DNA from: Uranotaenia lowii
Lineage: Eukaryota > Arthropoda > Insecta > Diptera > Culicidae
Assembly: GCF_029784155.1 (NCBI RefSeq)
Contig: NC_073692.1
Location: 418,558,352 to 418,622,351, forward strand
Length of the DNA: 64,000 nucleotides
Direction: 5' to 3'
Part shown: positions 1 to 10,385 of the stretch, one piece after another
Numbering within the stretch: the stretch's first letter is position 1
Layout: every line of letters begins with the position of its first letter
Program-made: the position numbers and the translations under genes
The notes under the pieces: model-generated
What the model saw: the letters and a program-made list of their open reading frames with translations, nothing else
Told to the model about the DNA's origin: nothing
The model's database searches: none

Positions 1-697
1 TGTAATTTTTGTCATTTTTGTCATTTTTGTCATTTTTGTCATTTTTGTCATTTTTGTCATTTTTGTCATTTTTGTCATTTTTGTCATTTTTGTCATTTTT
101 GTCATTTTTGTCATTTTTGTCATTTTTGTCATTTTTGTCATTTTTGTCATTTTTGTCATTTTTGACATTTTTGTCATTTTTGTCATTTTTGTCATTTTTG
201 TCATTTTTGTCATTTTTGTCATTTTTGTCATTTTTGTCATTTTTGTCATTTTTGTCATTTTTGTCATTTTTGTCATTTTTGTCATTTTTGTCATTTTTGT
301 CATTTTTGTCATTTTTGTCATTTTTGTCATTTTTGTCATTTTTGTCGTTTTTGTCATTTTTGTCATTTTAGTCATTTTTGTCATTTTTGTCATTTTTGTC
401 ATTTTTGTCATTTTTGTCATTTTTGTCATTTTTGTCATTTTTGTCATTTTTGTCATTTTTGTCATTTTTGTCATTTTTGTCATTTTTGTCATTTTTGTCA
501 TTTTTGTCATTTTTGTCATTTTTGTCATTTTTGTCATTTTTGTCATTTTTGTCATTTTTGTCATTTTTGTCATTTTTGTCATTTTTGTCATTTTTGTCAT
601 TTTTGTCATTTTTGTCATTTTTGTCATTTTTGTCATTTTTGTCATTTTTGTCATTTTTGTCATTTTTGTCATTTTTGTCATTTTTGTCATTTTTGTC
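1..697. repeat. 9-bp minisatellite, TCATTTTTG domain
   Basis: About 77 head-to-tail copies of a 9-bp unit (TCATTTTTG), nearly perfect, with rare single-base variants near 164, 346 and 370. Because 9 is a multiple of three, several reading frames stay open and give artificial Ser-Phe-Leu or Thr-Lys-Leu type peptides. These should not be annotated as genes. The array runs off the left edge of the window, so its full length is unknown. Confidence 0.97.
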
Positions 698-1941
698 ATT
701 TTGTCAATTTTGTCAATTTTGTCAATTTTGTCAATTTTGTCAATTTTGTCAATTTTGTCAATTTTGTCAATTTTGTCAATTTTGTCAATTTTGTCAATTT
801 TGTCAATTTTGTCAATTTTGTCAATTTTGTCAATTTTGTCAATTTTGTCAATTTTGTCAATTTTGTCAATTTTGTCAATTTTGTCAATTTTGTCAATTTT
901 GTCAATTTTTGTCAATTTTGTCAATTTTGTAAATATTTTCAATTTTGTCGATTTTGTCAATTTTGTCAATTTTGTCAATTTTGTCAATTTTGTCAATTTT
1001 GTCAATTTTGTCAATTTTGTCAATTTTGTCAATTTTGTCAATTTTGTCAATTTTCTAAATTTTCTCAATTTTGTCAATTTTGTCAATTTTGTCAATTTTG
1101 TCAATTTTGTCTATTTTGTCAATTTTGTCAATTTTGTCAATTTTGTCAATTTTGTCAATTTTGTCAATTTTGTCAATTTTGTCAATTTTGTCAATTTTGT
1201 CAATTTTGTCAATTTTGTCAATTTTGTCAATTTTGTCAATTTTGTCAATTTTGTCAATTTTGTCAATTTTGTCAATTTTGTCAATTTTGTCAATTTTGTC
1301 AATTTTGTCAATTTTGTCAATTTTGTCAATTTTGTCAATTTTGTCAATTTTGTCAATTTTGTCAATTTTGTCAATTTTGTCAATTTTGTCAATTTTGTCA
1401 ATTTTGTCAATTTTGTCAATTTTGTCAATTTTGTCAACTTTGTCAATTTTGTCAACTTTGACTTTATTGTCAATTATGTCAATTTTGTCAATTTTGTCAA
1501 TTTTGTCTATTTTGTCTATTTTGTCTATTTTGTCTATTTTGTCAATTTTGTCGATTTTGTCAATTTTGTCAATTTTGTCAATTTTGTCAATTTTGTCAAT
1601 TTTGTCAATTTTGTCAATTTTGTCAATTTTGTCAATTTTGTCAATTTTGTCAATTTTGTCAATTTTGTCAATTTTGTCAATTTTGTCAATTTTGTCAATT
1701 TTGTCAATTTTGTCAATTTTGTCAATTTTGTCAATTTTGTCAATTTTGTCAATTTTGTCAATTTTGTCAATTTTGTCAATTTTGTCAATTTTGTCAATTT
1801 TGTCAATTTTGTCAATTTTGTCAATTTTGTCAATTTTGTCAATTTTGTCAATTTTGTCAATTTTGTCAATTTTGTCAATTTTGTCAATTTTGTCAATTTT
1901 GTCAATTTTGTCAATTTTGTAAAATTTTGTCAATTTTGTCT
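698..1941. repeat. 9-bp minisatellite, TCAATTTTG domain
   Basis: The array continues with a one-base-different unit, TCAATTTTG, for about 138 copies. The change of unit is abrupt at about 698. Variant units cluster near 925-950, 1050-1065, 1435-1475 and 1506-1552, where a short block of TCTATTTTG units occurs. Open frames on both strands (Asn-Phe-Val, Ser-Ile-Leu, Ile-Asp-Lys repeats) are consequences of the 9-bp period, not genes. Confidence 0.97.
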
Positions 1942-2599
1942 TCTTGTAGAAAGAATAGTTTTCTACCTCCATCTGAAAAACTGTAAATAAAGGCAATTGT
2001 AGACATGTGAAGTACATAAATATTCGATAAGAACAACCCATTGATCACATTAAACGATTTTCTTCCGCTCAAACAACCAAAAAACATCTTGCAATGTTTT
2101 CACGCATCGTTTCACCCAAACGGGGAGGAGATTTACTAAACCATTTTAATCTATATTCACAAAGAGCCACTTTTATCGAGAAAAAAAGAGCTGTTTGCTA
2201 AATCTGTGAGGCAGAATACTATCCCAGTGGCTCGCTCGCTCGTCGGTCTAATTATGGACCCGGAACGATGAAGAGCAGTAAAAATAATGCAGTCGTCTAA
2301 TTAGTGTTGCGTGGGAAACAAAGATTCATCCACGCTGAATACAAATCAACTGCCGCCATTGCCATTGGAGAGGCCTCTCTTGGGTGGGCTTCACCACACT
2401 TCACTGTCTGTCTAAAACCTCAAACGGACAAAATAATTCACTGGAAAGACAACCCATCCAATCCGAAAAACAACTCGACGATCACGAACGCAAGAACTTT
2501 CCTCTGGTCATCAACATCCTTCTTCTTCTTCCTATTTTTCGGTTCCGGATTCTCCATCCAAGCTTTCCCGGTCAACGAATAGACCCGGTTAATCTATGA
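1942..2599. other. Unique-looking DNA, no gene recognised
   Basis: Base composition is higher in GC than the surrounding repeats. A 92-codon open frame (2304-2582) has a non-ATG start and no recognisable motif. A pyrimidine-rich run at about 2513-2545 could serve as a splice acceptor tract for the exon-like sequence that follows. Confidence 0.4.
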
Positions 2600-2826
2600 A
2601 GAAGCACCTCTTCAGTTCTGTTTCGAGGAGCTGATTTACTGAAGCATGTTGCTCGTCCTAGCTCTGACGATGATGGCGATGAGCATGATGATAGTTCCCC
2701 ATTCGTAGGAGAGCGGTACGATCCTAATGATGATCCTGATGACGATGATGATGAAGATGAGGAGCGAAAGGAAAGCGAAGGCAACACTAAAGAGTGAGCT
2801 TCCAGCCAGAGTAGTAGCACAATAAA
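2600..2826 (+). CDS. Possible 3'-terminal exon with acidic C-terminus
   Basis: An open frame runs from 2600 to a TGA at 2795-2797 without an ATG start. A splice acceptor fits at 2613-2614 (CTCTTCAG) after a pyrimidine-rich stretch. The deduced tail is strongly acidic: it contains LFRGADLLKHVARP, then a run rich in Asp and Glu (2663-2765), then a Lys/Glu end. A canonical AATAAA lies at 2821-2826, only 24 bases after the stop. Acceptor, open frame, stop and polyadenylation signal in the right order suggest the last exon of a gene whose earlier exons lie elsewhere. I do not recognise the protein. The Asp repeats could also be chance trinucleotide repetition (GAT)n, so this is tentative. Confidence 0.28.
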
Positions 2827-3599
2827 AGACCGATTAAATCATCCCATAAATTTCAATCCGACCCACTGCTCGAAAGAAAGATAGTAAGTCCTGGAAGGAA
2901 ATCGAGCGGTGGAGAGCAAGCAGCAAGCAAGTGCTTCTTCTGCCATAAATAATTCAGGAAAAAACACTTCATGCTTGGTTTGGGGGATAATAGTGATACA
3001 CAAACACAAAGACTTGCCGCGTCTCGGTCAGTTTTCCCCCTTGACTTGGGACCGAAACTCAGGAATACCATTCAACGGAACAACAAGATTTTTGCGTGGG
3101 AAAGTGTGCCACTTTCAGTGAAAGAGAAAATCAGCACCTTTAGACGGGCTTGGGACGATTATTGGAAAACTACATAAGAGCATCATTTGTAGCTATTTAT
3201 CTGGGGGGTTGAAGACTCTTTTATTATTCGGAATGTACGAAATACATGGCCCAACTTCAATCAATTTTTTTTAAATCAAGATGGTAATTTGATACAACTT
3301 ATGGGCACCACTTGCATTTAGTAAAATAATTTACATTTGAAATTCGAGTTTTTCTTTTAGGGGAATGATAACCAGGAATTCACAATTTGAATGTTGAGTT
3401 GCATAGAATTTAAAGAAACAAAATTGGAACCATTTACACGTGATGAATTCAGGCATAAAGCAAAGTTAATCTTAAATTTGGACACACTGTGCTCTGTCGG
3501 ATCTGGAATGTTTTTACAGTATCTACTTTTTTTTGGAAAGTTTCCTCTATCATTGTTGAAAATTTCATAACGATTCGTTTTGTTTTAAAAAAAAGTTAC
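2827..3599. other. No gene seen
   Basis: AT-rich sequence without recognisable coding motifs. Short open frames at 2853-3177 overlap on both strands and show no family resemblance. Confidence 0.4.
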
Positions 3600-3619
3600 A
3601 CGTAATTGAAGCCGCGAAA

Positions 3620-3950
3620 CGAAAAAAAACACCCGACGTGGCCTGATTCAAAAATCGCAAAATCGTTTAAAGTGGTCAAATCAACCGTGTGCAGCGTTCT
3701 CAAATGTTTCCGTGAAATACATTCTATCGATCGGCCGGTTCATACCGAGCGTCATAGTGGAACTTAGGATCGGAAACTGCATTTGAAGGTGTTGAGAACG
3801 ATCAAGGCAACACGGTCTTATTGGGCCAGTAAGCAACCAAACAGAACATTGAAGCAGAATGTAGTAGCCAAAAAACGTGCCCGGAAGTTATTCAACAAGG
3901 TTCTAACGATGTACGACGGATGCATCTTTGCAAAGGGATCTGGTGTATTC
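3620..3950 (+). pseudogene. Decayed DD37E (IS630-Tc1-mariner) transposase relic
   Basis: Translated blocks match the better-preserved transposase at 48375-49460. The first resembles the helix-turn-helix region (KIAKSFKVVKSTVCSVL, about 3640-3705). The second resembles the linker before the first catalytic Asp (KQPNRTLKQNVVAKKRARKLF, about 3830-3895, continuing to YDGCIF). A stop interrupts the frame near 3766 and a segment between the two blocks is missing. The second and third catalytic residues are absent. It is a 5' part of a dead copy from a related subfamily, not a source of transposase. Confidence 0.75.
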
Positions 3951-4788
3951 TATGTGACGTTCACGTAGCTCTGAATAACTTATTCACGTAAAATCTATGT
4001 GACGTAATACACTACCGCAGACACCAGATACCCAGACTGATCAGTGGCGCTTGAATCCATACAACTACAAGTCGCCCAGAATCATACGCCATCTGTCAGG
4101 GCATCGTGAAACTACTGTGCTTCATCAAGAAAAAAAAATACACTTGAGTATTAACAAGCCAAATAAAATCCGTCTTGACTGAATCACCTATTAGTATTTG
4201 AAATTCTATCTCACATATTTTTATTATAGTTTTTGTCTTCAATGTTAATTGTTTACTTTAATTTACTGTATCATAATAAGAGATGAATGGTATACAAACA
4301 ATGACTGTTAATCGATTGAGATGAGAAACCCAACGTTATAGCGGTCCTTAGTTCAGAGCCGATTAATTTTGAGATTCAGTTTTGATTTCAAAATTAAATT
4401 ATCCGGCTGAGTAACAGTATGAAAATTATAATGTCTGTTATAAAAAATTCATTGAGTTCGGATTTGTTTGTCTTAACTATATATAACTCCTTGAAAAACT
4501 TGAATTCTAATTTATCTTAACTTTTTCTTGGCTCGTACCTAGATAGGTTTGAGGAGTGAAATAAGTTATTGACATATATTGAATAATATTTAAATGTGAT
4601 GAATGTATTGATAAGATCTTTAATCCTATTTGCCGCTGGAAGTGTTCGTAATATAATTCTTCTAGTTTTACTAAAACTTATAATTTTTTGGAAAAATAAC
4701 CTCAGAAACGGTCGTGTTTGTCGACCGGGTAATTTCCCTGCTCAAATGTGCGTGAGAAATGCCAAAAAACAACTGTAATGACCATTTT
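3951..4788. other. No gene seen; short dispersed repeat at about 4013-4056
   Basis: AT-rich. A segment around 4013-4056 (CCAGATACCCAGACTGATCA within it) reappears in reverse orientation at about 10700-10739, so it belongs to a dispersed repeat. Nothing else was recognised. Confidence 0.4.
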
Positions 4789-5023
4789 GCGTGAGCTTTC
4801 ATTACGTCGTATGAAACATCTAGAAAATTCACAGAAAATTGCTTCAAAAGTTATCAAAACAACTTTAAAATTTGTATTTCACATATAGAATATGTTGTCC
4901 AGGCTACAAATATTCTAAATGGAAAGAAGTTGCTACTAGTTTAAGTCAATTTTTGTTTTTTTTTTTTCGTAATAAAACTGTTTGTTTACATTTTGTTTCA
5001 TACGACGTAATGAAAGCTCACGC
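4789..5023. repeat. Perfect 29-bp inverted repeat, hairpin or MITE-like
   Basis: The arm at 4789-4817 is the exact reverse complement of 4995-5023; its core is GAGCTTTCATTACGTCGTAT. The 177-bp spacer has no coding features. Perfect arms this long are not expected by chance. The structure resembles a short foldback or MITE, but no clear target-site duplication was found next to the arms. Confidence 0.8.
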
Positions 5024-6139
5024 GAGATTTTGGCATAATTCTGGACTGGACTGGAAAATTAACCTTAAAAGCGACCAAGTTTTTAGACTTTTTTCCCCAT
5101 CTTAATCCGTACACGAGAGAAAGTGCGCATGAGAAATGTCAACTTACAAATCTCTTATTAAAAAAAAAATTTATTAAAACTGCACTTAATTTGGAATATT
5201 TCAAAATGTATGTTTCAAATCCATTTGCTTCCTTTCATCTTTGCTTCCGAAATTTTTTCACCTTTGAGATTCAACCAAATTTTTTGATTCAAAGTTTTGT
5301 TAAAACCATATTTCGAAAGTAATTAGTTTACTAAATGAATCCATCCTTCAAAAAGCTTTTGAATAAGGGTCATTTTAATGTTCCTTAAGCGATGCCAACT
5401 ATAAACTTATACATCGATTTCAATGCCTTTCCACAACACCAAAACGAATTTTGGATGGTAAAATAACAGTTTTATCTTGATGCAAACGAAATCATTTTTA
5501 TTTTCTTGTCGTTTAATGGAACGTCAAATATCGTTTGTCTGTGTGAGTGAATTCATTTAATGTTTTGATTTTGATGTGACGAATTCACGTTTGTTTTATT
5601 TTACCCATGACAAAAATCAATTACACGGGCGATATTCAAAAAATGGTTCGTTTAACCAAAAAAATAATAATGAAAAAATAACTTAACAACAGAACAGGAA
5701 AAGCTAATAAGCTATTCTTACTAAACAGACTCGGATAATTGAGATTGTTTGTCAAGAATCATCATATGTCATATGAAATTGTACTGAATTTGCAGGAAAA
5801 TGCATCATCTCGAAGCCAAAAATATTTTTTCCACAACTGCCTCTTCCAGTGGCAGTGGGCGGTAAAAAGGCTAGTTTGCTATCCAAGTTAAGTTAGATAT
5901 TTTGAAAAAAAGACATTTCTCGAATGTGACTAAATTTTTCATAGAAAGGGAAGTTTTAGAATTTATTGGAGAAAAAAGTAAATAAAAATCTTACACCGGT
6001 TTTTTGTTGTAGATGGTGTCTTAATGGTATATTTCGTTATTGCGATTTTCATTATGCTTCTTCTGTTAAGAAAACATTGCTTTACAAATTTTGTAAATAT
6101 CACCTCTACTTTTGTTTTATTCAGTTTTTGTAAACATTT
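5024..6139. other. No gene seen
   Basis: AT-rich DNA with many homopolymer runs and no open frame with recognisable motifs on either strand. Confidence 0.4.
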
Positions 6140-6548
6140 ATAAATGCGGCAATTCGGCTAGGCGAAGGGTTTTGAGAAACTCTAACTGAAATGATCATTC
6201 AACAAAATCTCGCCCAACAGAATCTCGTCCATTCAACTGATTTACCAGTCCTAAACAGTAATATAATTTAAAGCCACATTCAATATACTGTAGTTTTGCA
6301 ATGTACAATCAGTGGAATGTTTTTACGATGCCATTTATCGTTTTCTCAACAAGTCCTAGATCGTTCCATAACTATTTACAAATAATTTGGTTGTCACAAT
6401 ATTTTTCTACTGGGGAAGCTTGAACTTACCCTTGGCGGAGGTTTCGGGGTTAACGAAATCTTGCAGTTGAAAGTGATCTTCACAAATGAAGCCAAAGATG
6501 TCATAAAATGGTTATTTTTCAACCACAACGCAATAAGGAATGGTGAAG
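6140..6548. repeat. Flanking duplication X, copy 1
   Basis: About 409 bp that recur almost identically, in the same orientation, at 9968-10385. The two copies bracket the whole minisatellite complex. Similarity stops abruptly at the AGAAAAT end of each copy (6548 and about 10385), where copy 1 joins repeat A and copy 2 joins unrelated DNA. Confidence 0.93.
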
Positions 6549-6822
6549 AAAATGTAGGGATGAGATGAAGAATACACAGAAAATAAATCAAATTTAATTA
6601 GGAATAAAATAAAATAATAGTTGTATTCGGCAACACTGTAGATGAATAAAATAAAATAAATTTCTATCAGAACATTTGCTATTTTAGCAGCACTTGACAA
6701 ACAAACAAAACAAAGTCAGTCATTGATCTATTCTTGCGAGCAACAGACGTGTTAAGGTGAATCTCTGAATTGAGATTCGTAAAATCACGACAATGGCGTG
6801 GTTGGTAGAATAAGCACAAATA
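6549..6822. repeat. Repeat A, copy 1 of 3
   Basis: An AT-rich block (begins GTAGGGATGAGATGAAGAAT) found again at 8669-8937 and, shorter, at 9729-9967. It contains a short hairpin, GAATCTC-TGAATT-GAGATTC, just before the minisatellite. This copy differs from the other two at several positions, which are more like each other. Confidence 0.92.
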
Positions 6823-8120
6823 GCGCAGATATTTAAGGCTGCTGCTGCTGATTGTTTTGATTTGGCCTTCCGGTGGAAATAAGACGGAATTGCCCCTGAA
6901 AAGTGCAGATATTTAAGGCTGCTGCTGCTGATTGTTTTGATTTGGCCTTCCGGTGGAAATAAGACGGAATTGCCCCTGAAAAGCGCAGATATTTAAGGCT
7001 GCTGCTGCTGATTGTTTTGATTTGGCCTTCCGGTGGAAATAAGACGGAATTGCCCCTGAAAAGCGCAGATATTTAAGGCTGCTGCTGCTGATTGTTTTGA
7101 TTTGGCCTTCCGGTGGAAATTAGACGGAATGGCCCCTGAAAAGCGCAGATATTTAAGGCTGCTACTGCTGATTGTTTTGATTTGGCCTTCCGGTGGAAAT
7201 AAGACGGAATTGCCCCTGAAAAGCGCAGATATTTAAGGCTGCTGCTGCTGATTGTTTTGATTTGGCCTTCCGGTGGAAATAAGACGGAATTGCCCCTGGA
7301 AAGCGCAGATATTTAAGGCTGCTGCTGGTGATTGTTTTGATTTGGCCTTCCGGTGGAAATAAGACGGAATTGCCCCTGAATAGCGCAGATATTTAAGGCT
7401 GCTGCTGCTGATTGTATTGATTTGGCCTTCCGGTGGAAATAAGACGGAATTGCCGTTAAAAGCGCAGATATTTAAGGCTGCTGCTGCTGATTGTTTTGGT
7501 TTGGCCTCCCGGTGGAAATAAGGCGGAATTGCCCCTGAAAAGCGCAGATATTTAAGCCTGCTGCTGCTGCTGATTGTTTTGATTTGGCCTTCCGGTGGAA
7601 ATAAGATGGAATTGCCCCTGAAAAGCGCAGATATTTAAGGCTGCTGCTGCTGATTGTTTTGATTTGGCCTTCCAGTGGAAATAAGACGGAATTGCCCCTG
7701 AAAAGCGCAGATATTTAAGGCTGCTGCTGCTGATTGTTTTGATCTGGCCTTCCGGTGAAAATAAGACAGAATTGCCGTTAAAAGCGCAGATATTTAAGGC
7801 TGCTGCTGCTGATTGTTTTGATTTGGCCTTCCGGTGGAAATAAGACGGAATTGCCCCTGAAAAGCGCAGATATTTAAGGCTGCTTTCCGATGGAAATAAG
7901 ACGGAATTGCCCCTGAAAAGCGCAGATATTTAAGGCTGCTGCTGCTGATTGTTTTGATTTGGTCTTCCGGTGGAAATAAGACGGAGTTGCCGTTAGAAGC
8001 ACAGATATTTAAGGCTGCTGCTGCTGATTGTTTCGATTTGGCCTTCCGGTAGAAATAAGACGAAATTGCCGTTAAAAGCGCAGATATCTAAGGCTGCTGC
8101 TGCTGATTGTTTTGTTTTGG
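6823..8120. repeat. 80-bp minisatellite, about 16-17 units
   Basis: Tandem 80-bp units beginning GCGCAGATATTTAAGGCTGC and containing a (GCT)4 trinucleotide tract. Starts are at 6823, 6903, 6983, 7063 and so on. Most units are near-identical. Variants include a truncated unit at about 7863-7919, a (GCT)5 unit near 7560 and units ending GCCGTTAAAA instead of GCCCCTGAAAA. The last units grade into region B. Confidence 0.97.
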
Positions 8121-8668
8121 ATAAGCCTTCTGGTTGGGCAGGCTGTTTTTTAGAATACTATCGAATTATTCCGGCTGTTGTAAACAGAAACAGAGTAACA
8201 AGGAAAGCACAGTTTGAGAAAGCTGTTGCTAAGAATGTTTTTTTGCGGATTGTTCCGGCTCTGGTAAATAAAAGCAGAGCGACAGAGAAAGCACAAATTG
8301 GGAAGGCTTTTGTGAAGAATATTTTCGGATAAAATGAAGAATATGCAAAAAAAAAGATTTAAAAAGCTTTTGCAGAGAATGGAATGTAGAATTGAGATGA
8401 GGGATATTTGGGATATAAAATTTTTAATTCAAAAAAAAAACAAAAGTCGGTGAATTAAAGATTCTATTGAGAATAGAGTTGAGAAGGAATGTAGAAATGT
8501 GATAAAGGATAAGCAGAAATTAAATAAAATTTTAAGGATGGAGAATAAAGATGTGGAATATGGAATAAAAATTGAGGATATTTGGTAAATAAAATTTTGC
8601 ACTAAAGAAAAAAAAAAGAAATGATGATGTGTGAAAAGTTTAAATTAAGAATAGAGGTGAGAAGGAAT
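8121..8668. repeat. Repeat B, copy 1
   Basis: Region after the minisatellite, recurring at 9196-9728. Its first part holds two diverged ~80-bp tandem units (about 8167-8248 and 8249-8331) that share TTCCGGCT and GAGAAAGCACA motifs, followed by A-rich DNA. An 88-codon open frame (8066-8332) spans the minisatellite end and these units. Its repetition makes a protein-coding role unlikely. Confidence 0.9.
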
Positions 8669-8937
8669 GTAGGGATGAGATGAAGAATATACAGAAAATA
8701 GATCAAATTTAATTAGGAATAAAATAAAATAATAGTTGTATTCGGCAACACTGTAGATGAATAAAATAAAATAAATTTCTATGAGAACATTTGCTATTTT
8801 GGCAGCACTTGGCAAACAAACAAAACAAAGTCAGTCATTGATCTATTCTTGCGAGCGACAGGCGTGTTTAGGTGAATCTCTGAATTGAGATTCGTAAAAT
8901 CACGACAATGGCGTGGTTGGTAGAATAAGCACAAATA
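8669..8937. repeat. Repeat A, copy 2 of 3
   Basis: Same block as at 6549-6822 and again followed by the 80-bp minisatellite, so A-minisatellite-B forms a higher-order unit. Confidence 0.92.
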
Positions 8938-9195
8938 GCGCAGATATTTAAGGCTGCTGCTGCTGATTGTTTTGATTTGGCCTTCCGGTGGAAATAAGAC
9001 GGAATTGCCGGGTGCTGCTGCTGATTATTTTGATATGGTCTTCCGGTGGAAATAAGACGAAGTTGCCGTTAGAAGCACAGATATTTAAGGCTGCTGCTGC
9101 TGATTGTTTTGATTTGGCCTTCCGGTGGAAATAAGACGGAATTGCCGTTAAAAGTGCAGATATTTAAGGCTGCTGCTGCTGATTGTTTGTTTTGA
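8938..9195. repeat. 80-bp minisatellite, short second array
   Basis: Three to four units of the same 80-bp repeat as at 6823-8120, one of them truncated near 9010. The second higher-order unit therefore carries far fewer copies than the first, as expected from unequal exchange or slippage. Confidence 0.93.
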
Positions 9196-9728
9196 ATAAG
9201 CCTGTTTCTTAGAATACTATCGAATTATTCCGGCTCTTGTAAACAGAGACAGGGTAACAAGGAAAGCACAGTTTGAGAAAGCTGTTGCCAAGAATGTGTT
9301 TTTGCGGATTGTTCCGGCTCTGGTAAATAAAAGCAAAGCGACAGAGAAAGCACAAATTGGGAAGGCTTTTGTGAAGAATATTTTCGGATGAAATGAAGAA
9401 TATGCAAAAAAAAAAAAAAGATTTGAAAAGCTTTTGCAGAGAATGGAATGTAGAATTGAGATGAGGGATATACCAATTTTTTTTTATTTAAAAAAAAAAC
9501 AAAAGTCGGTAAATTAAAGATTCCATTGAGAATAGAGTTGAGAAGGAATGTAGAAATGTGATGAAAGATAAGCAGAAATTAAATAAAATTTGTAGGATGG
9601 AGAATAAAGATGTGGAATATGGAATAAAAATTGAGGATATTTGGTAAATAAAATTTTGCACTATAGAAAAAAAAAACAAATGTTGATGTGTGAAAAGTTT
9701 TAATTAAGAATAGAGGTAAGAAGGAATG
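9196..9728. repeat. Repeat B, copy 2
   Basis: Closely matches 8121-8668, including the two ~80-bp subunits and the A-rich tail. It is followed directly by the third copy of repeat A. Confidence 0.9.
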
Positions 9729-9967
9729 TAGGGATGAGATGAAGAATATACAGAAAATAGATCAAATTTAATTAGGAATAAAATAAAATAATAGTTGTAT
9801 TCGGCAACACTGTAGATGAATAAAATAAAATAAATTTCTATGAGAACATTTGCTATTTTGGCAGCACTTGGCAAACAAACAAAACAAAGTCAGTCATTGA
9901 TCTATTCTTGCGAGCGACAGGCGTGTTTAGGTGAATCTCTGAATTGAGATTCGTAAAATCACGACAA
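9729..9967. repeat. Repeat A, copy 3 of 3
   Basis: Near-identical to the 8669-8905 part of copy 2 but stops at AAATCACGACAAT. There it joins flanking duplication X instead of a minisatellite. Confidence 0.92.
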
Positions 9968-10385
9968 TTTATAAATGCGGCAATTCGGCTAGGCGAAGGG
10001 TTTTGAGAAACTCTAACTGAAATGATCATTCAACAAAATCTCGCCCAACAGAATCTCTTCCATTCAACTGATTTACCAGTCCTAAACAGTAATATAATTT
10101 AAAGCCACATTCAATATACTGTAGTTTTGCAATGTACAATCAGTGGAATGTTTTTACGATGCCATTTATCGTTTTCTCAACAAGTCCTAGATCGTTCCAT
10201 AACTATTTACAAATAATTTGGTTGTCACAATATTTTTCTACTGGGGAAGCTTGAACTTACCCTTGGCGGAGGTTTCGGGGTTAACGAAATCTTGCAGTTG
10301 AAAGTGATCTTCACAAATGAAGCCAAAGATGTCATAAAATGGTTATTTTTCAACCACAACGCAATAAGGAATGGTGAAGAAAATC
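9968..10385. repeat. Flanking duplication X, copy 2
   Basis: Near-identical to 6140-6548 (a G-to-T change in AATCTCGTCC is visible). Sequence beyond 10385 is single-copy in the window, which places the right edge of the duplication complex here. Confidence 0.93.

Noticed and set aside
9..1990. Long open frames with Ser-Phe-Leu, Asn-Phe-Val, Ile-Asp-Lys and similar repeats on both strands
   Set aside because: They follow from a 9-bp tandem repeat without stops in several frames; no start context, no flanking coding sequence.
8066..8332. 88-codon frame possibly resembling a Lys-rich basic protein
   Set aside because: It spans the end of the 80-bp minisatellite and two diverged 80-bp units; the copy at 9.2 kb does not keep the same frame.
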